This document shows, piece by piece, positions 25,948 to 37,096 of a stretch of DNA of 64,000 nt. Positions within the stretch are counted from its first letter, which is position 1. Every line of letters starts with the position of its first letter. A program made the position numbers and the translations under genes. This DNA is from Epiperipatus broadwayi (taxonomy: Eukaryota > Onychophora > Udeonychophora > Euonychophora > Peripatidae). The DNA lies in assembly GCA_028023455.1 (NCBI GenBank), contig JAQFVV010006633.1, forward strand, positions 372,001 to 436,000, read 5' to 3'. The notes beneath the pieces are model-generated. The model had not been told where the DNA came from and searched no databases. It worked only from the letters and a program-made list of their open reading frames with translations.

Positions 25948-26206
25948 TGTGTGTCATCATCATCATCATTATCAGTCCACTGCAAGATGAAGGTCTCTCC
26001 AAGTTCAATCCATCTTCTCCAATATTTAGCTTCTCTTCTCCAAATCATCCCTGCACACTTTCTGATTTCATCCATCCATCTCACATGTGGTCTCTTTACA
26101 ATCTCTTGGAATCCAGTTTAAAATTTCAATTGTCCATGTATTATCACCTCTTCTAGCAATATGTCCAGCCCAACTCCACTTCAGTCTTAATTTTTTCAAT
26201 GAAATC
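25948..26206 (-). pseudogene. 3'-terminal fragment of an RTE-like LINE
   Basis: The minus strand encodes the C-terminal end of a non-LTR retrotransposon protein: KWSWAGHIARRGDN (about 26,150-26,190) in one frame, then after a frameshift RPHVRWMDEIRKCAGMIWRR, WRRWIELGETF and QWTD (26,084 down to 25,975). It ends in a GAT-rich tail (ATCATCATCATCATTATC on the + strand near 25,953-25,972). The pattern KW.WAGHIAR...RW.DEI...AG..W...W..L.E.F..QWT is characteristic of the RTE and related LINE C-terminus, and trinucleotide tails are common in that clade. The copy is heavily 5'-truncated and frameshifted, so inactive. The same family is present on the other strand at 57.4-59.1 kb. Confidence 0.8.
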
Positions 26207-26215
26207 AGTGTATAT

Positions 26216-26455
26216 TGTACCGGTCAAACCAGTATGCTCACTTAACAAGATTCAAATCCTACACAAAAGTACCATGAATCCAATCATGCTCGAGACACAC
26301 AGGTCTGAAGCAATCCTGAATTCTAACCTATTTGCCTATTCTTCGAATCTCTGACCCAATGAACAACAATCCTAATGATACAGCACAATTATTTTAATTC
26401 TGGGCCCAGAAGCAAAGCAGTAGAGCATAAGATCAGACTGATGATGATGATCGAG
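26216..26455 (-). mobile_element. LTR-like element fragment
   Basis: On the minus strand it ends GGTTTGACCGGTACA next to an ATATACAC flank, close to the ends at 31,906 (ATCGAACCCAGTACA) and 45,320 (GGTTCGACCCGGTACA). A GAT repeat near 26,440-26,452 marks the other side. The element body is not recognisable. Confidence 0.4.
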
Positions 26456-27129
26456 ATAAGAGTAGTCCAGGAATTACATTTATTAAAGTGATATTTATTA
26501 ATGCTAAGTTATTAGCTAAAGAAAATAATTCTAAATGTTAATTAGAAAATAATAATTCAAAACAAACCAGAATTTACATGAAATATATATTTAATAAAAT
26601 ATTAAAAAACGCATATATATGTTACAAAAGGTTTCACGCTTGGAATGATATTGTCTATTTACAAAAGTTGGGATGTTTTTATAAAATCCTATTTACATTA
26701 ATTATTCAACGAATATAATTTTATGGAGTGCATTATAACTTGTGCGGAGTTAATATGTCAATTTAATAACATTTTACTAACAGAACATTGTGGATGCCTA
26801 AAATAAATATAAAAGATTGTGACAGGTTTAGTACTAAATGATTTGATAAACAAACAAAATATACACTTTTAATCATTTACCTATCTTATGAAAATCATTA
26901 TATATACTTTTATTGGCATGTTTGAAAAGACATCTGTGGAACTTATAAATAAAAAACAAACAATGCGTTACATTTATGAGAATACATGATACAATCATTA
27001 TTGTAAATTGATTTACGTCTATGGGATCGATTAGTATTTTAAAAGAAAGCAGTTTTAAGATCAACATACTGATTAATTAGCATGTTGGTGCATTTCATGA
27101 ATGAGTCATTATTTTCATCACCTAACGAA
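26456..27129. other. AT-rich intergenic DNA, no gene seen
   Basis: The minus frame at 26,873-27,067 has no recognisable motif. Confidence 0.55.
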
Positions 27130-27480
27130 AGGTCAAACAGGCATAAATCCATTAAATAAAACAATAACGATGGATCTTATGGTAGTTTGAATACTTCATC
27201 GTTTTAAGACGTTTGACAATGAATGAGGGTTGATATTTCTGCCATTTTGATGGTATGGTATCGAATGGAGAGGTTTGGTTTGAATGCCCAAAGCCAGCTG
27301 TATGGAACCTCTGCAGCACAATCAAAACCCTATAAACCTTGCGTTCCACAGGGAGTAGTGTATATCCCTGATTACGAATAATTTTGAAAAAGTAGACTGG
27401 AAGCTTCGGATTTTCTAAGTGTCCAATGACAAAGCAATGAAGAAAATATATATGGAAGTACCATAAGAGAAAGGAAAGGT
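27130..27480 (-). other. More complex block with a 65-codon minus frame
   Basis: Composition is clearly less AT-rich than the flanks. The minus strand is open from 27,349 to 27,152, reading for example RVLIVLQRFHTAGFGHSNQ and SKWQKYQPSF. I do not recognise it. It may be a remnant of a mobile element or a conserved non-coding stretch. No splice sites were identified. Confidence 0.3.
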
Positions 27481-28969
27481 ATGCCAGCCAGCATTGTACA
27501 TGTATAATAAACTTAATATACTATCTTGTGAAGCCTGTAAATGGTTTGATTCCTGCACAATGATATATTTGAATAAAGAATCATTCAGAAATTTATAACG
27601 GAGAATAATTCTTTCAACTAGACATTAAACTAATGAAATTTATATTTAATTTTGATTCCCATATACGTATTACTAATAAAATTAGCCCTCCAGGCAACAG
27701 CTAGAAGAGGTGGAATAATTATATTAAGGTTCACGATCTTTTAAACTGAAAATTTAAAGACAAATTCAAATAATAAAGTAAAATATGCATCCACAATAAA
27801 ATATTTTAGATAAAAATGTGAATAACAGATTTAACAAATACTCAACCTAGCGCGCGATTTCTGTTACAAATGAATAAAACTTTACTAATAAATTTAACTG
27901 AAGCCACTGCTTCTTTCCCCATTAAACAAAGAAAATAAACCCTTATTAGACTCACGAGGTTGACTGATATTGGCATATTAATTAAAGAGCATAAATTGTT
28001 TACATATATAACATGAATGAGTTAGAAATATCTAATGGAGCCGCACAAAGTTATATATATGAGTTCAAGCATGAAAGGTAAGTTAAAAAAATACTATATT
28101 AGTAAGGGATTACAGAGAGAGAATTTCAGAGCATAACTAATAGAAACTTATAAATTAATACATGAATAAAACATAAGATGTTCATTATATTTTAGATAAA
28201 CAGATTACCTAAAGACTTTATATTAAAGGCAACTCCACATTAAAGGTTACCTAAGGATAGCAGCATAGCGGCATTATTAGCAGTCAGCAGTTGGAACAAT
28301 GATCATGTTGTCATCTTGTACAGCTGGACAAATAGATGAAACTTGATGGTATCAGGTAGACAGTCTTCTGAGAGGCCCAGAGAAAAGTGCTTCTTTTCTA
28401 CTTACAGTTCATAGCACTAAACTTCTGTTGATTTCTTAAAATTTTAAAGTCTGAAAAAAATAACTAAACTGACTTCTTTTGTTCTATGGACCCTTTTCAT
28501 ACACCTTTTAATCCCTCCAAGAATGCAATCTTAGTTGCCCACATCTATCTCTGTAATCTCTTGATTAAATAAAAAACATTTAATTAGCAAAATATTTTTA
28601 AAACAGATAAGGCTTAAAATTCCATTTTAGATATTTTTTAAAGATTTGCAAACAACTAACAAAAGAATTCCTTATGATTTTAATTAAGATTTATAATTTT
28701 AATTAATGAAAACAATCTGAATCTAGATAAATATTTTTCTTTGTTGTTACATTCCAATACTTTAATTAAATACACATATATAAAAGATATTTACAATTAT
28801 ATAAGAACATCTAATTTTCAGTAATAAATATTAATCAAATTATTGCTTCATTCATATATACATATATATGCATCATGCACACTATTGTTTTACTTTACTA
28901 AATATTTTTTTTAATTGGTTGGATAATTATGCCTACAGTATGTAGGTGAATGGCATATATATATATATA
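27481..28969. other. AT-rich intergenic DNA with a mildly complex patch
   Basis: A less AT-rich patch at about 28,245-28,420 (AGCAGCATAGCGGCATTATTAGC onward) is not recognisable as gene or repeat. Confidence 0.5.
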
Positions 28970-29070
28970 CAGTGAGGTCTGAATTGCGGGCCCTGCAGGA
29001 AGTTAGTGTAGATGGTGAAGCATGAAGCTCGATGATTAGACATCGACTGCTTCAATATATATATATATAA
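28970..29070. mobile_element. Short GC-richer insertion between two (TA)n runs
   Basis: About 85 bp (AGTGAGGTCTGAATTGCGGGC...ATCGACTGCTTCA) lies exactly between TATATATATATA tracts, like other elements in this window that sit in (TA)n. Its class is unknown. Confidence 0.4.
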
Positions 29071-29429
29071 TGAAAATTACACCAAATTAACATTACACCA
29101 AATTCACAAATCCACTAGACTAGCCAAGAAAATAAACTCTAAAACACTACCAATGGTGTCATTTCTACAAGCAGACTTCTCAAGTATAAAGAATGACAAA
29201 ATAACAAAATATTTATAATAAACATTACCCACAATTCAACTGATATACCATACACCCTTAACATTAAAAGAACTTTTAAATAAATTAATTGCTCCAGAAT
29301 TATAAATCTTTAATAATAAAGACTCTTTAATTATTCTTTTTTCCTTTTCTTTCAAAGAAGACAACCTTAGCATCATCAAAATTAATAGTGTGACCTGTAT
29401 ATTTTTAAAAGAAGTAATATAATTTATCA

Positions 29430-29830
29430 GATTTCATTGGGATATCAGAAATTATATATTGGTGATTCAAGATGTTCTGTGGAAAAAAAAAATTGAAGGA
29501 GCATCAATTATTATATAATCAAATTAAAAATAATGTAAATAGTCAATTTAATACAGATTCAGTATTCTTTGACCATGAAAAAACTTGTAATTATAGATTT
29601 ACATTTAATAGTAATAAAATAAAAATATTACTGGAAGAAAGAAATCATAAAAAGAGGAAAATTAAAGAGGCAATTTTGATTAATAAATATAAGAATGATG
29701 TTATTAATAGGCAAATTGCGAATATGGCCATACACAGCTTATGGAAATATACATAACATCAAGTTTAAAAAATTTGAAATTCAGTTAAAGCTGATGAGGA
29801 TTACCATGTAATTGAAAGCGCTACAAAAGA
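29430..29830 (+). pseudogene. Penelope-like element relic: GIY-YIG nuclease domain
   Basis: The open frame 29,472-29,756 is the end of a Penelope-like retroelement protein. Just upstream, in a shifted frame, YIGDSRCSV (about 29,457-29,483) is the YIG part of the GIY-YIG nuclease. After a frameshift at an A9 run come KKLKEH, HEKTCNYRF, then NKIKILLEERNHKKRKIKEA and NDVINRQIAN, matching the usual order (R..EH, then D..ILE.E.N..KRKIKEAI.I, then INR) of these proteins. The reverse transcriptase part upstream is not readable. The frameshift and missing RT mean the copy is dead. About 35 bp after the stop lies a degenerate hammerhead, the position and type of RNA motif known for this class of element, which supports the assignment. 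Confidence 0.75.
29791..29824 (+). ncRNA. Degenerate hammerhead ribozyme of the Penelope-like relic
   Basis: CTGATGAG, then a 6 bp helix II (GATTAC-CAT-GTAATT, one G-U pair), GAAA (29,814-29,817) and a two-pair helix III (A-U, G-C) around loop CG, ending in a TA cleavage-type site. Helix I does not pair well (TTAAAG against CAAAAG) and helix II has an extra G at its base, so this is probably an inactive remnant. Confidence 0.6.
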
Positions 29831-29929
29831 ATTTAAACTATAATATGGTATTTACCATTAATTTTTTTGTTTTTAATATATATATTTTTATAATGGGTAT
29901 TGTATTATATATATATATGTATATATGAG

Positions 29930-30062
29930 GCTAGAGGCAGAAACCGCGGTCTGAGGTTGAGGGTATTTTTGAAGCTTCATAAGAGTTTGTTTTTAACTTA
30001 CTCTATATATAACATTTGTAAATAGGAGCTTTATTAAAATTAGGTCATATGACTTGATTTTT
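29930..30062 (+). repeat. Repeat related to the 11.1 kb element
   Basis: GGCAGAAACCGCGGTCTGAGG...GAAGCTTCATAAGAG, then CTCTATATATAACATTTGTAA and AAATTAGGTCATATGACTTG, matches the family at 11,050-11,215. GAAACC-GC-GGTC can form a three-pair hammerhead helix III, while the upstream CTG of the core is replaced by (TA)n. It looks like a truncated terminal repeat. Confidence 0.5.
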
Positions 30063-30079
30063 TATCAATATATATATAT

Positions 30080-31906
30080 TGTACCAACATTGTGTTGGCA
30101 CATAATAATTTTGTTTAAAAAAAATATTAAAATAAAAATCTTTCATTAAAGAAAAACATAAAATCAAAAGTTTAAGAGTTTTATTGCAGTTTGTTTTTGT
30201 AAACGTAAAATTAAAAGTCTAAGTGTTGTTGAAATAAAAGTTACAATTAATTAATTAGAAGGGGAGAGGGGTTTGTTTAGAAGCATCAACTTAAAGTTTC
30301 ATAAAAGAAGTTAAAGAGTTTTTTTTTATTATTATTAATTAAAATGTAACGTAAAGTTTAAAAATATAAATCTCTTTTCATTCAAGTTAAAGAAAAGAAA
30401 GTAATCTTAAAACTAATATTGAGTTTATTAGAATAAAATATACAGGGATGGAAATGACAAATTAATCTGTGCATCTGTGCTTGTTAATAAAATATATATG
30501 TGCAAGAGTAAACAAAGAAATGATAAATGTGTGTATATGTGCGTGTTAAAATCATATTGAAAGAAAACACATGAAAATAAATATTAAAATAAAATAAAGA
30601 AAAAATATAGTTAAAAACACAGCAGTGGCTACTAATTAAAAATATAAAACAACAAGTTTAGTGATGGGCTACTAATCACAAATGTAAAAAAACAACAGGA
30701 TTAAAAAGCTTATCTTCAAAGGATTAGCTACTAATTAAAAATATAAAACAACATGTTTGCATGGCTACTAATTAAATGATCTTCAAAACATGTAATTAAA
30801 AGATTATCAAAGGAATTTCGACAACAGATATTGCTAGAGGATATCAAAATGACAACATGCAGTATGCATAAATAGTCAATTTTTTTATCAGACAGTTAGT
30901 TGAGTTCAATTCAGAAAACAGTCAAGTTAGTTGCGGTTGAGATAACAGTTCAGTACAATCTATTTAGTGAGTTATATCATCAGCTTATTATAGATCCAGA
31001 ATCAAGAATGCAGTGTTAAAACCATCAGAAACATATGACTGTCTCTTGCCTGAGTCCAGTAAAACAGCAAAACCTGCCCATGAGTAGGATAATGCTTATC
31101 TAACAACTTGAAGAGTCATCATCAATATTTAACTGTCTCCAGGAATAATACCGATGAATAAGAATGAAACCTCCTCAACAAACTTCAAATCTAACTGGTT
31201 AGAAATACTTCATTAGAAACAGCAAACAGCAAGATGTATCCATGTTCAAAATCCTAGGTAATAACATTTTCTTATATTCATTTCTACAGTAGCCATCACA
31301 TTCGTAAAGCCTCAAGAGTCAAGTTTAAGAACTCTATAGCATACATAAACGAACTATAATATGTGTGTTTAAAGTGTTGTGTGTGTTCATGCATTAGTAT
31401 ATAGTGATTACATTGTATTTTGTATTTCAAATATTATTTAATGCTTTCTCCTAAGATATTATAGTGTGTAAATTATAAATGTGTGTGTGTTATATTAGTT
31501 AAACAAGATATTTAAAATTAGGTTAATAAATGTAAATTAAAATAAATTGTCTTTAAACTTAAAGCTTTATTTGTCGGTCAATTCTTTTCACCACTAATTG
31601 AAACTATAATTTGTTATTGATTACAAGTAGCTGAGCTAGTCATGGGTGTAATTTAGGCATTGAGTTAGTGGGCATTGTTTAAAGTGCATTATTTGTCTTC
31701 TGGATAAATAACTGGCACCCATATATACAAAACAAAAAAGTACTTTGAACGTGGTGTTGAATTCAACAGTCGAAAAGAAGTTATGTCCTGGAAATGTAAT
31801 GCTAGTTATATATTTTATAGCTATAATTTGGACATACATACTCTCCGAGTATGTTCTTCTCTGCCTAAAAGGCTGGTAGTAAGATCAACGGATCGAACCC
31901 AGTACA
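30080..31906 (+). mobile_element. LTR-like unit A (probable solo LTR)
   Basis: A 1.8 kb unit with TG...CA ends (TGTACC...AGTACA) sits between TATATATA runs. It begins with a terminal hairpin (TGTACCAACA, 3 nt, TGTTGGCACA). A CATAAATAG box at about 30,868 is followed some 20 bp later by TCAGACAGTTAG, a TATA-plus-initiator arrangement; polyadenylation-type AATAAA words occur further right. It ends after a box-B-like GGATCGAACCC. Unit B at 42,944-45,320 is homologous along most of its length (shared GGAATTTCGACAACA, GGATATCAAAA, TTATTTGTCGGTCAATTCTT). No coding region is present. The LTR reading is an inference; a large SINE or other non-autonomous element is the alternative. Confidence 0.6.
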
Positions 31907-32333
31907 GTATATATATATGGAACAGCTCATGTGTTGATTCATGTAAAACATTATGATTGCAACAAATTAGTGAGATTAGACTTTTCACAGGATATTTTAA
32001 TATCTAAATCAATGTATAAAATATTTGAATATGTAAATCTAGACACAATGGATTGTAAAAAACTTAAATATTAGACAAAATTTAATCAAAACACTATAAA
32101 TATAACAAAATATTGCTAGGTCATAACAATTCTTCAAACTGTGAATGCAATACAAATTTTGGTAATCATAATTTGCATAGCAAGAAACTGTTTATAAAAG
32201 ATATACTCATATCTGCATTATATATCAACTATGCATAAAATTAATTTATATTTTCTACTTAGAACCTATACAAATTGTACAAATATATGTAGATATTTTC
32301 TGAATGTTTGCGATGATGGTGTTCTAGCTGTAT
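31907..32333. other. AT-rich DNA, no gene seen
   Basis: Featureless AT-rich sequence. Confidence 0.55.
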
Positions 32334-32469
32334 TTTTTATATTGGACTATTTCCATCATCTAATATGTGTGTTCAATGTCTTTAGAAAAGTTTAATTTTA
32401 GTTAAATATTCCTTTTTTTAAAGACATTCAACACATATATTAGATTATGGAAATAGTCCAATATAAAAA
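32334..32469. mobile_element. MITE-like hairpin element, about 135 bp
   Basis: Two ~51 bp arms in inverted orientation (TTTTTATATTGGACTATTTCC... at 32,334-32,384 and its complement at 32,419-32,469) are separated by about 34 bp and differ at only a few positions. The outer flanks share ATATATGTAGA in direct orientation (32,284 and 32,470), a possible target duplication. Non-coding. Confidence 0.75.
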
Positions 32470-33176
32470 TATATGTAGACATATTCTCTAGAAGTATTGT
32501 GAGGTTTTAAATTAATGCTGTAATGCAATCAAAAGTATTTTTAATAGTAATTTACAGTATCTATATAAATATATCACAAGAATTTATCTTTTTACACTCA
32601 GCGCATGCATAAAATTAATAATTCACTCTATTTGCTATATGTCAGTGTCATCTATTGCAAGCTTAAATTAATAAGTGATGCTTGATAATAATGCTATTCA
32701 AATACTTAGATTAGATTTTGACTATAGTCTTTATTGAAAAGGTGCACCAGATTTTCATCCTCACATCTACAAACTACCTTTAACTCTTTTCTGCTATTAG
32801 AGTTGTTAAACTAAAAGTCAAAAACTCATGTAACTGTGAATCCAAAAAGTTAATTTGCTAATATATTTATAAAGGTCTGACACAACATTCAATTACTATA
32901 AATTTTAATGATGTCAGCTGTAGACTAATTGAGGCATCTTGATCATTAGACAAGATTAGAATGTTGCAAAACACAGCATCACATAAATTCCTCTTTGAAA
33001 AATTGTATTAAGTCATCATTTGTGGGCTTGAGTAATCAATAAATGTTAGATATCAGGAGATAGAATTTGCACTGACACATCTAGCAATATTTTTTTACCT
33101 TTTTTCCAAGATAATAACACAAATTATCCTGGATTCACAGCCTTTAGGGTATTTTGCAACTCATGTTATTAGATTG
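32470..33176. other. Intergenic DNA, no confirmed gene
   Basis: 32,700-33,160 is somewhat less AT-rich and, on the minus strand, has short open pieces (for example NDDLIQFFKEE) that hint at a decayed protein gene or transposon, but nothing assignable. Confidence 0.4.
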
Positions 33177-33254
33177 GATAGTATGTATATATATATATAT
33201 GAAGCAATATTATTTGATAGTATGTATATATATATATATGAAGCAATATTAGTT
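33177..33254 (+). repeat. Tandem duplication, 39 bp x 2
   Basis: GATAGTATG(TA)nTGAAGCAATATTA repeats once with almost no change. The 90-codon frame over it is a by-product of the duplication. Confidence 0.85.
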
Positions 33255-33648
33255 GCTAAATATGTAGCAAATCTTATGTTTTTGCTGATAAAGATCAATA
33301 GCCAGTCTGTTGATATCCCCACTCCCCATCTTTATATAAAAACCAATTTAAAAAATATATATTTATATAAAACGAATTTTCTTAATTTAAAAGTGAATGC
33401 AAAAATAAGAGATAGAAAAAATCAGCACAAATTCTTAAAGATTTAATAAAATGCTATCAATAAAATAAAAAAGTACACTCAAAAGCTATTTATTTTTTTA
33501 TATCCAATCTTAAAAAGCACTTTCTAGATAAAATAAATAAAATTTTATAGTAACAGTTTTATTTACTAAATAATATATTCAATCAATTGATAAATCAAAA
33601 TCTTTTTTAAAAAATGTATATAAACAACTATAATATATATATATATAT
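33255..33648. other. AT-rich DNA, no gene seen
   Basis: A/T-rich sequence ending in the (TA)n run in which unit C begins. Confidence 0.55.
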
Positions 33649-35736
33649 TGTAACGATATATAAATATGCCGTTACATTAATTTAAAATAAAAACGCAAAT
33701 AAAAATAAATTTATTAAAAACTAAAAGCTAAAAAAATTAAAGAGTTGTTAAACATGTATACGTGTATATATATTTGCACAGATGCAAAACTTTAAAAATA
33801 TTTTTTTTTAATAAATAAAAGTATTTGAACATACTTGGTTATAAAAAAGTACATGATTTAAAGATAAAATATTTTTGTAAATGGAAATGATTGTTTTATA
33901 AATTAATTGAAAAGCAAGATAGCCCTTGGGGCTCTTGTATAATTAAAAAGTCTGACGAAAGATAGATAAGAAAATAAAGAAATTAGCTTGACCAATGGAA
34001 GCACCAAGCCTCTCGGACCTTAATGAAAATGATTGGAACAGTGACATTTTGTTTTTTGAATCCGGAGGATTACTATAAAAAGAAAAATATTGAGTTTCAG
34101 ACAGTTCCAGCTTTTTTGTGTTTGAGAGGTGTGATAGGATGCACATATCACACTCTCTGTTTAAAAAAATGAAATGACTGTAATACCGGAATGGAACCAG
34201 CTAATGCCACCTCCAGAACATCAGATTGGTCTTCCAATGAAGACGTTGTGGGAATTAAAAACAGGAACCTGGACTCTTCTACCGTGAGCTATGAACTTTA
34301 CAAATTAACAAAAAAAAAGTAATTAAGAACTTTCGTCAATTTTTTTTTTAAAGATTCAGCTAATCTAAATTTTAAAATGAACTCTTATTTGATTTTCAAA
34401 TTGATAATTAATGTTTAAATTATATATATTTGAGTTTGCTAAAAAAAAAAAAAAATCATTTCCATTTTTTTTTTTTATTAATATTTATTTGTATAAATTA
34501 TTTAAATGCATGAAATTTAAGTTGGGTATGGATGTTGCATGGATTCGTTAGCGGTTAATTATGTTGTGGTTTTCATATTCGATTAGAATATATAAGTCAT
34601 CGATGTCAATGCGGCATCTTATGATGAATGCCATTGGGTTTCTTGTATTCCCTCTGCAATTGACGTTATCAATGACTTTGTATTTTGATCGGTTATGTTT
34701 ATTTTGAAATGTTTTTAACCGTGGAATCTATGCAGCCGATCTATACTCAACATTATAAAACAAATTTTATAAAATTCATCTGTGCGAACATATATAAATG
34801 TTAAATTTAAGTCAGGCATGAATGGCTATATAGATTTGTAAAGTTATATTAATTAATTAGGGGAGGGTAATCTTAGGTTATTTGTTTCGTAGTTAAATTG
34901 GGTCAATGGATTGGATATATTGGTGTAATTAGTAGATGTAGTATGAGGTTCGCTATGTGCAGAATCACTGTATACGCCGCACAACCCCTTTTGCCTATGG
35001 ATGGGATTGTAAGTCGGCAAAAAGGACCACAGTCCCTTCCTATGGAGTTTTTATTTTATTGTTCTTCTTGCCATACAGATGTAACATTCCTGTATTGGAC
35101 AAGAGTCAATGTCTTCTCTAACTATACTGTTCAGATGTCCATTCCTGACAGTATAGTATATAGTGCTGTTGTATTTTCATGCTACATTGAATACATCAAT
35201 GTATCAGATGGATTGACACCGGTTTGACTGCAAACTTTTGGCCTAAGGTTAAATAAGGAATAGAATATTTTCTTTTCAAATGCAAATCTATGTAGTTTAT
35301 TCATACGTGACAATCTTAAAATAAATCTAAAATTCATCTGTGTGGATGATTTAAAATCTTAAAATAATAATTTAAATTAAAAATTAATATTAAAATCTAA
35401 ATAATAAATGTTATTCCTCAAATTTAAAATGATTATATATGTGCATAAATAAATATTGTTTGTGTGTTAATTACTGGCAGTGGCTTATTTTATTCTTTTT
35501 TTTTTAGATATTAATATATTTTGAGAATATAAATCTTTATTAAAACTTATAAAAAAAATGTTTTAAATCTCTGCTACTCCACTGAGCTAGTGACTTGGGC
35601 TAATGGTCTGAAATAAATATAGTGGGATCTTAACAGCGTGTATCTGCCTACTTTATAAATTTTTCTAGGTTCAAATGCCTAGATGGCGCCCTTGTAGTGC
35701 AGATATGTTAAGACTCTTATCCCCGATTGTTATAAT
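33649..35736 (+). mobile_element. LTR-like unit C with promoter-like core
   Basis: It begins TGTAACG, 14 nt, CGTTACA after (TA)n, the same start as the fragment at the left edge of the window. CCAAT (33,992), TATAAAAA (about 34,075) and TTTCAGACAGTT (about 34,095) form a plausible promoter; TCAGACAGTT is shared with unit A. It ends at GATTGTTATA before the next (TA)n, perhaps a decayed GTTACA. Near 35,572-35,600 is CTACTCCACTGAGCTAGTG, the reverse complement of a tRNA box A (TAGCTCAGTGG). Similar words are found near the right ends of units A and B (GAGCTAGTCATGGG, GGGCTAGTTTATGGG). The 109-codon frame at 34,898-35,227 lies inside and has no recognisable domain. Confidence 0.5.
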
Positions 35737-35748
35737 ATATATATATGT

Positions 35749-36421
35749 TGTAAGGGTAACTTACAATCTTATTAAGCTCATTTTTTTATTTGCAATATCA
35801 AACCGTAAACTTAAAAATATAATTGTAAGTTTATAAACAATAAATACGTTATCCCTTTACGTTAAAATACCCGCATACACACGTATATAACTTAAATGTT
35901 ATATTATAAAATTTTAATAAGAAAAGTATACTTATATTTCAATCATTCATATACATGTATTAAATATTTATGAAGTTAACTAATATCACTAATCAAGATG
36001 CAAACATAGAGATAACATTTGGTCAAGTCCTATCTTGGCAACTAAATGCGAAGGAAATAAAATTATAACTTAATTACTCAATTATTAATTATGATGTATT
36101 CAACAGTAATCGAATACAAAATCATGAAATGAAATAGTAATTTAACACATGCTAATTACTGGAAGTCAATTCTACTATATAAGCTAAATCTATCTGTCTG
36201 AGATGTAGGAAGTATGGAGAACCCTGGGAGAGTCGATGCTCAATCCCTGAGATATTGTGCTATATAAAGAAAGAAGGCTGTGTGACATCAAGGGTATTAA
36301 TTGGGTGATGGAGGCTAGGAAGCCTAGGTATGGGGTTTAAATTAGGGATGTGGGCCTTCCCCACACCAACTGGTTGAGAGTCCCTGCTTGGTCTTGTGAT
36401 TATACAATCTTTACCATTACA
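35749..36421 (+). mobile_element. LTR-like unit D, 673 bp
   Basis: It starts TGTAAG, GGTAA, CTTACA (terminal hairpin) after (TA)n and ends CTTTACCATTACA at the next ATATATATATAT. Its right third is GC-richer (GGAGGCTAGGAAGCCTAGG, GGGCCTTCCCCACACC). It has the same architecture as its neighbours but a different body sequence. Non-coding. Confidence 0.5.
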
Positions 36422-36435
36422 ATATATATATATAT

Positions 36436-37096
36436 TGTAATGATACAATTTGAGTATATAGAGTGCCCCAAGAACAAAGATTCTACTGAACACAAAATTG
36501 AGATTACATTTATATTATGTGAAATAAATTTATTAGTTTTCTGTTCCTCACCTGATACAATTCAAACCAGTTATGAGTTTAAAAGCTATAAGAAATCACA
36601 CGGATGCTCATTCTGATACTTACATAGAATAAAACTTTATAAGTTAATACACCTGCATCTCTTTTTACACGGACTTATTTAAAATGATTTTGAAGTTATG
36701 CGCTTTTCGTATTTCACCGGAAGTCGAACTCCGATAATGCGCTATTACTTTAAATAATAAATTTCACACACTTACATTATATTGAAAGTAATAGGACATT
36801 ATTGGAATTTGACTTTCAACTTAGTAATTTCAATATTTTCAGTGCTTTAGTAATAGTAAGATTTTATGCAATAATAAAATTAAAATCATGATTTCCACAT
36901 TTTATGTATACACATATTAAATTTTATAAAATTATAATGTAAATTTGTTCAAACATTGTGTGTGTTAATTTTGCATTTTAAATCACATTCTGTTTTTGCT
37001 TTTTAAAAAAGAACATGATCAATTATTAATCATTTAGTGTCCATAAGTTTATTTTTAAAAGATCAGTAATAGCAGTGGGCACAATTAAATTTGACA
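36436..37096 (+). mobile_element. Possible LTR-like unit E, right end not seen
   Basis: It begins TGTAATGATACAA directly after the (TA)n that closes unit D, and includes a GC-richer patch with AGTCGAACTCCGATAATGCGC (about 36,722). The palindrome starting near 37,097 appears to interrupt it; sequence resuming at 39,630 (CATTTCGGCGGGTTTTTCC, CACGTGACCC) may be its continuation. Confidence 0.35.

Noticed and set aside
26425-26455. CTGATGATGATGATCGAG
   Set aside because: A GAT repeat, part of a LINE- or element-type tail; no hammerhead GAAA follows.
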